The notes beneath the pieces are model-generated. The model saw nothing but the letters and a program-made list of their open reading frames with translations, searched no databases and had not been told where the DNA came from. The position numbers were made by a program, and so were the translations under genes. From Aquatica leii (taxonomy: Eukaryota > Arthropoda > Insecta > Coleoptera > Lampyridae), in assembly GCA_035610365.1 (NCBI GenBank), contig CM069436.1:64061505-64125504 (forward strand): a stretch of DNA of 64,000 nt, written 5' to 3'. Positions 47,031 to 57,251 of this stretch are shown in pieces (position 1 is the first letter of the stretch; each line of letters opens with the position of its first letter).

Positions 47031-49503
47031 TTAACCTTAGAACCACAACGTGGCGTCGCCGGCGACCTGGGAAAATTACATCAGCTGTTTATGCAGACGC
47101 TAAGTGTCGTAGGTTGCTTAGACTCTCGGTACCTTCGGCAGTTAGTGTGAGCTATTTGTGAACAAATGTTAAGTTGTGTCGGGTCTTCCTAACCACTAAT
47201 AAGTAGCGTTGCGTCGTATATGACGCCACGTAGTTCTCTACGTTATAATTGTTACAACTCTCATATTTACGTATAGGGTAAATGCATAGATATTTTACTT
47301 TTCTACCAAAAGTATATTATTATAGTACTAATTAATTTATAAAATGGATGACAGAAAACGTAAATTGACTGAAAGGAAGTTAGAAGAAATTGTAATGCAA
47401 ATTCAAAATGGCGAATATGAGGATGAGCATGATTATGATTTATTGAAAGTGAAGGAAGCAAAATTGAAGATCTAGAAGAAACTGACATTGTGGAAGATGA
47501 CGTATTTGAAGCTTTTACCGCACAAAATCCTGGAGAAAAAGTAGATTTATTTGACGTTTCATTACCATCAACAAGTCGTTCTGCCCCTGAACGAAGACGA
47601 GTGGTATATTCAAAAAATCGTACATGAATAGTTTTCATGCAAAAAATACAAAAACTTCAAAGAAAAATTTAGTGCTTCTTTTACCTGGACCAAAATCTGC
47701 AGTCAAAAAATTAACCGATGTACGCAAAATTTGGAATTCATTTTTTACAGACGAGATTCTCGATGTAATTATCAAATACACTAACTCAGAAATTCAAATT
47801 AAAAAGGCGTGTTACAATACTGAACAACGCTATATAGGCAAAACTAACAAGGTTGAAATTTGTGCTTTATTTGGCCTTTTATATCTCATTGCCGTTATGA
47901 AATAAGCGCATCTAACACTGTCAGGCATATTTTCACCAGAATTTGGACCGCCGATTTTCCGAGCAACGATGTGTAAGAACCGTTTTGAGTTTTTGGTCAA
48001 CTGTTTGAGATTTGACGATAAAACCACCAGAGATGAGAAGAAAAGTACCGACAAATTTACTGCTATAAGACAAATTTGGAATGTTTTTGAACGACATTGT
48101 AGGTAAAACTATACTCCTTCAGAACATGTAACAATAGACAAAACATTTTTGGGTTTTAGAGGTAGATGTCGTTTCAAAATGTACATTCCCAACAAACCTG
48201 ACAAGTATGGTTTGAAATTGGTCAGTATGCAAAGACTTTTTATATGTGCTCGGCAAAGCTGTATATTGGAAAACAAGTCAGAGACGAAACCAATTCTATT
48301 CCAACACAATACGTCTTACATCCGACTACAGAAATTTAAGGCACAAATCGAAATTGTACGATGGATAATTGGTTCAGCTTTTATGAGGTAGCACAAAAAT
48401 TATTAAAAAGGAATCTAACCATAGTAAACACTTTGAGAAAAAATAAACCTATTATACCAAACCAACTACTAGAAACAAAAGGGAAAGAAGTGAGTTCTTC
48501 AATGTTTGTGTATGATGAAAATACTATTCTGTTTCTTATGTGCCAAAAAAGAATAAAACTGTTATTCTTTTGTCAACGATGCATACACAGGGATATATTG
48601 ATGATAAGACAAAGAAACCTGAAATAATCCTGTTTTATAATCAAATGAAAGATGGAGTCGATACGTTTGATCAACTTTGTCATTTGACTACTGTTTTAAG
48701 AAAAACTCGCAGATATCCCTGAAGATATTCTTAGTATGCTTTATATTGCAGGGGTTAACTCTTATGCCATTTACAAATTTAATGTAAATGTGTTTTCTAA
48801 AGGGTCTCTCATTCTCGATAGTTGAAGATCATCTCAGAGCAAGGATGAACAATGGTCCACTTCCTAGAGAAATGAAGGCTACTATTCGCAAGATCTTAAA
48901 ATGTAAAGATAATATTAAATCAGAATCAGTGCTTTAATAAGATCTATTAAAGAGCAAATTCTAAAAATATAGCTTAAAACTCGACGTTTCGTTCAAGTTA
49001 AATAAGATTTTGTTAACATTAAACGTGTATCAGCACATGTGACTTTAGATTCATTTATTATCATCAATCGCAAAGCACGTAATAAATGCGAGCACTGCAG
49101 TCGAAGTGTATGTGCGGAACATCGTCTTACCATTTGTATAAACTGCAAGTAAGGCACATGTTTTGGTGAAACAGGGATAAACTAGATTCTTATTAAAACA
49201 TTTACAAAAAGTGAATATATTTTTTTGTCTCTATTACCTACTTAAGATTTTTTTTTTATTTTGATATTATTTTTAAGTTGAAAACTATGTTTTCTTTGTT
49301 TATGTTTTCTTAATTGTAATTTAAGAGTGACACATTTTTTGACCATCACTGTTTGTTGATGATGAATAAAAGTATGTTAAATAACAAATTTAATTTTTAT
49401 TACGCCAATATAAACCAGAATATGAATTTATTTCTTGGAGTCAAATACGACGCCACGTTGTGGTTAATGCGTCACAAACACCACGTTGTGGCTCCAGGGT
49501 TAA
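47031..49503 (+). mobile_element. piggyBac transposon (family C), full-length ends
   Basis: The left end TTAACCTTAGAACCACAACG and the right end, in inverse TTAACCCTGGAGCCACAACG, match at 17 of 20 positions. Each abuts TTAA, the piggyBac target. The 2473-bp length equals that of autonomous piggyBacs, and a transposase of full extent lies inside. The word CCACGTTGTGG (or its inverse) recurs in the last 65 bases, which suggests repeated transposase-binding sites. The gene is broken, so the copy is dead, but both ends could still be recognised in trans. Confidence 0.93.
47344..49152 (+). pseudogene. piggyBac transposase, full extent, degenerate
   Basis: It begins MDDRKRKLTERKLEEIVMQ, with an acidic segment following in the next frame. 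Domain motifs then follow in order: WNSFFTDEILDVIIKYTN, NKVEICALFGLLYLIAVMK, GPPIFRATMCKNRFEFLVNC, LRFDDKTTRDE, then the catalytic-Asp region VTIDKTFLGFRGRCRF and YIPNKPDKYGLKL, then TLRKNKPIIPNQL, VSYVPKKNKTVILLSTMHTQ and DGVDTFDQL. The C-terminal Cys-rich finger is KCEHCSRSVCAEH with CINCK just before a stop. At least four stops or frame changes split it. A stretch after YGLKL, which should carry the second catalytic Asp, is poorly conserved. Confidence 0.92.
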
Positions 49504-50777
49504 CTATCATGTAAAAAAAGTTATAAAGGTATTAGTTAGTTTGTGAATTTTACAACAAGAAATTTAAAATACTTTGAATAAAAATGGTTAGCATCAAGTC
49601 TTTAGCTGTCATAATTAATGCAAAAAGTTGTAATAAATGCAAAAATTACCAGCAGAAATAAATAGTTGTTTTGGCTCTTAGAGACTAATCAGCACTAGAA
49701 ATACCACGATGCGGTTTCTACAACTATGTTGAACAATATGTTGAATGAACTCAATCGACCGGTATGTGTTTATATAGTTGTCAGTGAAATGTCGCTTGTT
49801 ATTAGAAATTATAAATCTTTGAATAAAAACATCCTCTATCTAAAACTTATGTGGCATATAACACCATACTTATTTTAGTACTGAATTTAGTATTAAAAAT
49901 TTTTGCATTAAAAAACGCACCAAGCACGCTTGGAATTTACATCTGTATTTGCAATTGTAGAAAATATTAATTGATGATATGCGAAATTTAAATACTTTTA
50001 GTGCATTCTATGATGCAAAAATTTTCAATACTGAATTTAGTACTGAAATACGGCACGAAAAATTATTTTTTTCTGTTTTGGTACTCTAACAAGTACTTTA
50101 AATAGCTCGTTTGAGTTGTCTAATGTAACACTTTACAGCACCCAAACTGTGGTTTTGTTAGATTGGCAATACAGTGTTACGCGCATAAATTTTATAATGT
50201 AATACCCTGTATATTCATTACCTTCAAGTTACATTTCGGTTTTCGATGCCCTCTGGCAAGTTTAGTTTTACTTTGTTTCCTGTCAAAACGTCAGACCGTC
50301 AACTACTTAAAATCGTGCTTGTGATGGTATAACCTCTTAATCTTATAATATCGGCGTTAATGGAAATCAAATTACAATTTGAAAACGCATTTCTAGTAGT
50401 TTATTCATCACAGGGTAAGCTTTTCTTATTAGTTTTAAAAATTCTTTGGTAATTTCCTTCTTAATTTGATAGCACGTCCCGCCACGTTTTGGCAGCATGT
50501 TTCGATGTATTATCGATCGATTAATATCGACAAATACCTTCATGGAACGATTATAATTCTGGAAGGGATACGTTCAAACTAAAAACCAAGTCTCGACAAG
50601 AACTTTTCTCCGAGATTCTACTCCTTATGCGCCAAGCAACTGCGATATCAACTTTTACTTAATGCGTGCAACAGCATTCGATAATCGGGTTTCAATGTCG
50701 AATTTTTTTTAGTATTGTCAGCGAAAGATCTAATGTGCTGATATGAAGAGTAAAAGTAACAAGTAAATGTGTAATTA
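49504..50777. other. AT-rich stretch with a GC-richer right part
   Basis: From about 50220 to 50720 the DNA is GC-richer and has scattered short open frames that I cannot assign. It leads directly into the paired structural units at 50778. Confidence 0.4.
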
Positions 50778-50907
50778 TTACTGACCCCTACACAGCCTCA
50801 TGTAGGTAAATGGTGGCTTGGATAGTCAGTAACGCAGTAGATACGATTTAAGAGGTATCAGTCCTGCACAGCCTCATGCAGGTAATTATGGCTTGGTCCA
50901 CTGATAC
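50778..50907. other. Tandem pair of folded units with compensatory changes
   Basis: Unit 1 (50778-50832) and unit 2 (50855-50907) each have an 8-bp outer stem and a 6-bp inner hairpin with the identical loop CAGCCTCA. The outer stems are TTACTGAC/GTCAGTAA and GTATCAGT/ACTGATAC; the inner stems are CCTACA/TGTAGG and CCTGCA/TGCAGG. A conserved TGGCTTGG follows on the 3' side, whose GGCT can pair with AGCC of the loop to form a pseudoknot. Six of eight outer pairs and one inner pair differ between units, and every difference keeps pairing. This pattern suggests a selected RNA or single-stranded DNA structure. The strand of function is unknown, and I do not recognise the family. Confidence 0.7.
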
Positions 50908-53900
50908 GTTAAACTGTAGTAGTCGAGACAATCAAAATACGGTTTTAAAATGACTGCTAATTTATTAACCTTATTTACGAGTATTTATACATATAAAAAT
51001 GCTTAGCTCCACATTCAACTATTTCATTGCTAGCCTACATTATAAAATATTTGCTTATCTGTTATGGCATTGTAAAGAATTTGTTAATACACAATACATG
51101 TTGTGACATTGGAAAGAATGTGCAGATATACATTATTAACATTGTAAGGAATGTGTATAGGATTACATCACAATTATATTATTAAGTTTTAACTTAGAAA
51201 TTTTATAATTTATATTTGTAAAATTTAGAGGTTTAGATTAAATTTAAATAATTTATGTTTGTAGTTCAAATTGATTAACAATTTTGTAGATTTTTGCTTT
51301 TGTGAGTCATTGTGTTGACACGATTTGCTATTCATAATTATTCCAGGTCAACTCAACGAGAAAAACGTTTTCTTCGGGCAGATATAAAGTATACGTTTCA
51401 TAAGACATTTTGGGCCACTCAACCATTATAAAACTACCCGCTTTGCGGGTCGTTTTCTTAACTTATTTGGTCTCGTGCGCTAAAATGCTTTTTTATGAAA
51501 CTAGTTCTTTACTATACTATTTTGAACGATTATTAGTAAAGACTACTAAAAGATTTTTTTCCTTTAATTATTCATAAATGCATTGAAAAAGTTAAAGTTA
51601 ACTTAAAAATGCGATTTTTCAAACATCAAATTCGATACTAAATTTTATTATAAACACAAACATCTTCTTAATAATGTACAAACAAAATTATTAAGTATTG
51701 TAATTTTTTCTACGACTAACAGATAATACAATGCATTGTATGTTTATTTGCGATTAGGTAACATTGTGCATTATGTTTGGTCAGTTTTATTTCCGTATAG
51801 ATCAAAGTAATTTCCGTACAGATCAAAGCTATTACTGTACAGAATAATACATTATAAAAGCATAATGTAAAAAACTTCTACGAATACTTTGTGCACCACG
51901 ACTATAAAATTTGAAAACAAAATTATTTAGAACCCTGTGGATGTTATTGCATTAGTTTCAACGGTATGTATAGAGTAAAAATGATTTGGTTTGTATAATA
52001 AATATTTTAGGTTATGTTTGCAAACGTTGGTATTTAGTAGTGACTTTTTCAGTGTTTAAGTTCAGCGGCTTAAAAACTTTACAATAGTTACTAAAGTTTA
52101 TTAAAATTAACTAAAAGAAGCTCTATTCGCAGTGTCGCTACCTTATTAAAAGGTAGCAAAAACACTTAATCACCGTTATCTTCACTTCTGTCATTGCCTT
52201 CTTGTTTTTTTCTACAGCATCAAAGCATCGTAATTGTTAACGCACAAAGGAAACAATTCTATTCATACGTACAAAAAAAACATCGTACGTACCAGAAAAA
52301 CTAAAATGAAAATTCCAATAAGACACCATTTGCATTTGCATTTGCCCCTACATTACGGATTTTTCTTCATATGACGATTTTGGCACTTAACTATTCAACA
52401 ACAACAAAAGCGAATAACAAAAATACATTATGAACATAACAACAAACGCAGATAAACTACAGTTCAAATTAAATATGTGGACATGCTCTCTTGTGTACAC
52501 AAACGTCCGTTTTCTACAAAAATACAACGGAAAATGATAAAAAAAATGGTTACAATCGCATGTACATTGCCTTGCACAAAATCATTTGCATACACAGTGA
52601 ATAAAAATATTATATAAATCAGAAGTACTTAATCAAAAAAACGTGCACGTTACAAAGTGCAAAAAACGTTTGTATTAGATGCATTTTTTCCCATTAGTAA
52701 AGAATTAATTTTTTCTAAATGTAACATTTTCTAATGTAATAGGCAGAAAGGTTTTAGCTTTTATTTGTCACTATTGTTTTATAATTTAAAAAATTTCTTT
52801 CTTAAAAATATTACAGCAGTACAATTGTTTTATGTATATATCTTCTGTTTTAACATTTTAAATTATTCATATGTTTTAATCAACAATAAACAAATAGTCA
52901 CGGTCACTTTTATAGTAATTGTCATGTAGTTTCTATTGCGCAACGCATAATAATCCGATTTCTTGTAAATAAGAGTGTCAAACTTAGTAATATATTCGAA
53001 AAATCTTAAGCACATATGAAAAATCAAGTTTAAGAAAAACTAAGAAAAAAAATTAAGAAAGATCGCACAATGGTCAAAAATTTTCGAAAACTTTGACATC
53101 ACAAACTAATATGACAAACAACTCTATTTTTGGCAAAAATGTCTGTTCTTTAAATGTAACAAACAGTAGAAATTCTGGTTAAAGACGTCAAAAAAATTTT
53201 TTTGTGCACAATTGATGCCCAGGTTAGTGACTATAGAACAAAGTTCAAATCTGCATCAAACTTTTTAAGCAATACCATAAAATTGATGCATTTTTTAATT
53301 TTGCGATAAAACCGAAGTTTACCGTTTTACGTCAGAATCAAAACAAACAAGTCTATAGTGGTGTTCCTTAACTTCAGCTGGTAAAGTAACAATCACGGTA
53401 TTTTAAGACAGGGACCAATTTTTTGAGAAAATGACAATATCTTATAAATATGATTTACTAAAACCGTTCAATCAAGTGTGTCGTTCAACTACATAATAAC
53501 TACGGACCTCATACTGCTCAATTGACTACAAATGTCTTCAAAAAATGCATTAAAACGTTCTTCCACATCTATCATGGTGCGTCTTGATTACCATGTATAT
53601 ATTATTTGTGACCGTTGATGTAGATTCAAGTTAAATAAAAAACTACAACTAAATTTTGATCTACATGTAAACTTTCATTGTAATAAGATGTGGCTATAAG
53701 AATCACCATACCTAAGTTTTATTTATAAATAGAAGTAAGAAGATAAATTAGAACGAAAATAAAAACCGTATAGTAGACAACGTAAAGGAATCATAAAACT
53801 AAATTTTATTAAATTCAAATACATTTAATGACAAAATTTTTAGTTTCATTAAGTAAAATCCTTTTAGTTGTTTTATGTCTATTTTGCTATAATTTATCAA

Positions 53901-53947
53901 ATAAAATTTTAGGTAATAGGTTTATTCTGAATTAATTTTATAAAAAA
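50908..53947. other. AT-rich stretch with minor repeats
   Basis: Contains a small GC hairpin followed by T-rich DNA at 51436-51456 (ACCCGC/GCGGGT), a short tandem of a TTTCCGTAYAGATCAAAG word near 51785-51835, and a GCTACCTT/AAGGTAGC hairpin near 52136. No gene is recognised. Confidence 0.45.
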
Positions 53948-54186
53948 CTAGCTATAACCGGCATGCGTTGCAATGCAATACAAAAAAAGTGTTTAGATTT
54001 TTGCACCTGCTCGTAGAAGTTTTTTTTAGATATGTAACTTTTTTTTGTCTGGTGTGTATACAAATAAGTCATACGGTTTTCTAACGTATGAGCAATCGAT
54101 ATGGACATGTGAGAAGAATTTTTTCAAATTTAGTCTACACAATTGTCCATACACTTTGTTAATTTGTCTTGATTTATTATAGTAGG
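53948..54186 (-). mobile_element. Helitron 3' end with helicase C-terminus
   Basis: Minus-strand reading gives YNKSRQINKVYGQL, FFSHVHIDCSYVRKPYDLFV and YTPDKKK. This corresponds to the last Helitron helicase motifs (TINKSQGQ..., FSHGQLYVACSRVGKPDNLFVYAPDGKT). After the stop the DNA runs through a GCAACGCATGCCGG stretch to CTAG followed by T, the expected Helitron 3' terminus (CTRR before T). Only the last 240 bases survive. The Rep domain and most of the helicase are missing, and the sequence upstream of 54186 is unrelated. Confidence 0.75.
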
Positions 54187-54939
54187 GGAGCCCAATTAGG
54201 CATTTTGGGATTTACTCGAGCGCAGCAGTTTAGCATAAAAGAAAAAATCTTACATTCTGTTCTCCTGTACCTCCACCATATATAAACCCTGTATATAAGG
54301 CCCAGCGTTAATCAGAATAGTAAAAAAATACTTGACCGTGTCAGATTAAGGCCATGCTGAAAAGTATGCATTTCAATAATCTGACAATTAGAGCGTGAAA
54401 TAATTCCTTTTTTTTTATTTTGAAGGAAATAATGTAAGAAAGACGGAAAAAGTATAATATGCTTATTTTTATAAGCCGAATTACAAAAATCGTCAATAAA
54501 GTGTACCGCGTGCAGCTGAAATAAAGCATATATTGCTCACTTTGCGCTTCTCTTTCCTTTTCATTATTTACCTATTTCTGATTTTCTCGCACCGTCCTCA
54601 CGTTGCTTGACGTTGCCATGACGTTATTACAGCTGATCACTGATTACAGCTTATTAGTGTCAGCTGGAACTTTCCTACGAGATCAACTTATACCAGAATG
54701 TAATATGCATTCAGACAAATTTTACCAACTATTGAAAAAAAATCCTGTATTGACATTTGCAATAAGAAGAAAGTAATGACAATTGGCCAGAGGGTACATA
54801 AAGTTACATTGCAACAAAATTTATTCGGTTGATTATTGGCTTTATCGCTAAAAACTAACGAACGAGAACAGCAGATTTTGTAAAAAGATTTGAAAAATAT
54901 TAAATCAAAAAAAGGTTTTGTTTGTGAAATGACTTAGGA
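54187..54939. other. Mixed stretch with a GC-richer block and two TATA boxes
   Basis: At 54187-54330 a GC-richer block contains GGGGAGCCC and CTCGAGCGC words and two TATATAA-type boxes 14 nt apart. It may be the end of another element. The 54560-54700 part carries several CAGCTG/CAGCTGA words. No coding sequence is recognised. Confidence 0.35.
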
Positions 54940-55840
54940 TTATCGGTAACAAAACAATATATCTGAGTTATGATTTGTGTTATGTATATTCAGTTACCGA
55001 TAACAAAGTTACTAGAACAATCAACAATGATCTCTCATGTCTTAATCAAAAAGAAACTGATACAAAAATAGTAAGTTTAGCATGTCAAATAAAAGAAGAT
55101 TTTACTGTTACACTAAGATACTGGCATAGTTGTTATTGTGTTGGCTAATATGGAACATTTTCAAGCATCGATAAAAATTTAGATGGATCTTGGAGTTAAC
55201 AATGAACGCCAAAATATTGATGTCTATGCTATTAGTGTAAAGTTAGACCCAATAATTTTGCGAGCAGTATCAGTTCTTCATGCCCTCACAGGCTGTGATT
55301 TTAATTTGACATTTTATAGACGAGGTAAAAAAACCTCTACAGTTATTTATAAAATTGGAAATTTTTTAGAAGGCATTGGCAGATTAAGGAAAAAAGGATT
55401 CTATTATCGATGAATCAATATTTTATCTGCCACTTATATGGTTTAAAAAAAATCAGCTGATGTCACTCAAGCTCGCGTTGAAAACTTCAATAAAACACTT
55501 TGCCAATTAGAGCTACGGCAGTACTTATTGCGAACAAAATATATTGCGTGTTTGTAGAGAAATGTACACTATCAAAATATCATTAACATTTCACCAACGG
55601 ATTACAGATGAACAAATTTTAATGACAAATTAGATATGACCTGGTTTGTTGGCAATCAATTACCCAAAGCCTATGAAAATATTGTCATAACACCGGTTAT
55701 TCATGGGAATACTTCATGAAATAGATAGAATATTGTTAAGTGTTATAAAAAATTTTTGTTACAGATGTGAACATTGCAGCTGAAATAAAGGATGACAATT
55801 TGCGGTACAACGGCAATTCCTCGAATGAAGATAAAGATTG
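54940..55840 (+). pseudogene. Relic of an uncharacterised repeat-family protein (LHALTGCD motif)
   Basis: Plus-strand pieces read CYVYSVTDNKVTRTINNDLS, then NQKETDTKIVSLACQI, then, in the open run 55183-55413, AVSVLHALTGCDFNLTFYRR with GKKTSTVIYKIG. An acidic end (IKDDNLRYNGNSSNEDKD) lies near 55790. A family common in insect and cnidarian genomes has the same order: EADTRMVLHA, an IVIxSxDTDV box, then LHAFTGCDxxSAFxGKGK. I take it to be nuclease-like (PIN-type), but its biochemical role is not known to me. The middle DTDV box is lost and several frame changes occur. Whether it came from a mobile element or a duplicated host gene cannot be told here. Confidence 0.6.
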
Positions 55841-55939
55841 AAAAAAAAATATTTTTAAGGGTTATATTTAATTTTCATATTTTTTCTGAATAAATTATAT
55901 TTTTAACCGTCAGATAAATAATAATTCTCAAATCGTTAG

Positions 55940-55994
55940 ATGCTTGACTAGTACGACTGGGACATCAAGTTGATCCGTCTGTATGGTCAAGCAT
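55940..55994. repeat. 55-nt imperfect hairpin
   Basis: The arms start ATGCTTGAC and end GTCAAGCAT (nine perfect pairs). Pairing continues inward with G-U pairs and three mismatches to a short loop that is itself palindromic (ATCAAGTTGAT). It has the size and style of a precursor microRNA, or the closely spaced ends of a degraded transposon. Confidence 0.55.
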
Positions 55995-56129
55995 GTTTAC
56001 TGGTGTACACAGAAACACCTCTTATAGTTTCACTGTTATCGGATAAATGGTATAGAACAAAACACAAACATTCATTTTTATACATATAAATTATCTTGAG
56101 CATACAATGCTTAGTTTTTCTATTACTTC

Positions 56130-56590
56130 AAGCTTTATATTTTTGATGCAGATTTTTTTACTACATTGACGACATTAGACTGAGCATTGTCGTGAAGTAG
56201 AAAGATACCACATAAAAGCTTTACTGAATATTTTCCTTTTATTGAAAGAATTTGTTCAGAATTATTGACAACCTTAATTGCTAGCACATTTAATCTTTAG
56301 ACAAAAGAAAAAGAACTGTAGTTTGTGTAGACTTTAAGGAACAATTGCTGTATTTACAAAACGTTTTATGCAATTGCTCTGATTGAAACTTGACGATTGT
56401 CTCTAAGTAGGCCTTCTACATATGCCGTATTTACGTCTATTAACGCAGTTCGCAAAGCACTGCTTGCATTCGCGTGTGAATTTGAAAATGGTTGCAAACT
56501 TTCAGCACAACAATTGAATGACCGCACGCTGCACCACAACGCATAAAAATTAGAAAAATAATCAATGAATGTATGACAGCACTGCATTGA
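56130..56590 (-). pseudogene. mariner-like transposase relic
   Basis: Minus-strand pieces read DVNTAYVEGLLRDNRQVSIR with AIASKFQSEQL, then, after a gap, KGKYSVKLLCGIFLLHDNAQ and VVNVVKK. Mariner transposases have ENVxxVxELVRxDRRxTVREIA in the N-terminal helix-turn-helix and KGVLLLHDNARPHTA around the second catalytic Asp, which is retained here. The first catalytic region and the C-terminus are missing. Terminal repeats were not found. Confidence 0.72.
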
Positions 56591-57013
56591 TATAAAAAAT
56601 TATAAATACAAGAAAAGTATCATTTTAAATAAAATTATAAAAAGGTAATGTTTATGAATATTCGAATTCTTCAGATGTTCAGTAGAATAAATAATTATTT
56701 ACGAAATCATAAATTTTAAAATGTTTTCAAACGTGATGATTATTAATGAAATAATTTTGTTAAATAACAATTTAAAAGAATAAAAATCTATCATATAATA
56801 ATGAAATAATTGTTTTTTTAATACATAAAGCAAACCTACATAAAATGTAGATTATAATTTAATTTTCTCTTAATATGTTTATCAAAATATAATGTATTTT
56901 CTGCTGTGCACTTATTGAATGTTTAATTGATTTCGTAGCGCAAACACAATAAATTTATATTTTTTAAATTTATATTCCAAAAATAATTTAACATTATATA
57001 AGTAGCTATTTTT
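56591..57013. other. AT-rich stretch, no gene seen
   Basis: Nothing recognisable apart from the left flank of the foldback element. Confidence 0.5.
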
Positions 57014-57251
57014 AATATATTTTTAATTAATTTGTGTTGACATTACGTTACGTTTCGCACTACTAGTGCTTTTTCAAACATCGAATTTTTTTAATTTTAT
57101 TCATTATTGTAAATTAACTTAAGGAAAGAAATTTTCACCTTAAGTTAATTTACAATAATTATAAAAATTAAAAAAAAAATTCGATGTTTGAAAAAGCACT
57201 AGTAGTGCGAAACGTAACGTAATGTCAACACAAATTAATTAAAAATATATT
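57014..57251. mobile_element. Foldback element: near-perfect 238-bp palindrome
   Basis: The left arm 57014-57124 and right arm 57138-57251 are inverted copies of about 111 bases separated by a 13-nt spacer. They share CATTACGTTACGTTTCGCAC and AGTGCTTTTTCAAACATCGA; differences are a few single bases and run-length changes in A/T tracts. No coding capacity. The high arm identity in an otherwise decayed neighbourhood suggests a recent insertion, or ongoing correction between arms. It fits a palindromic MITE. Confidence 0.88.

Noticed and set aside
50778-50907. Hammerhead ribozyme
   Set aside because: Neither strand contains the CUGANGA and GAAA core in the right arrangement, so the pair is left unassigned.
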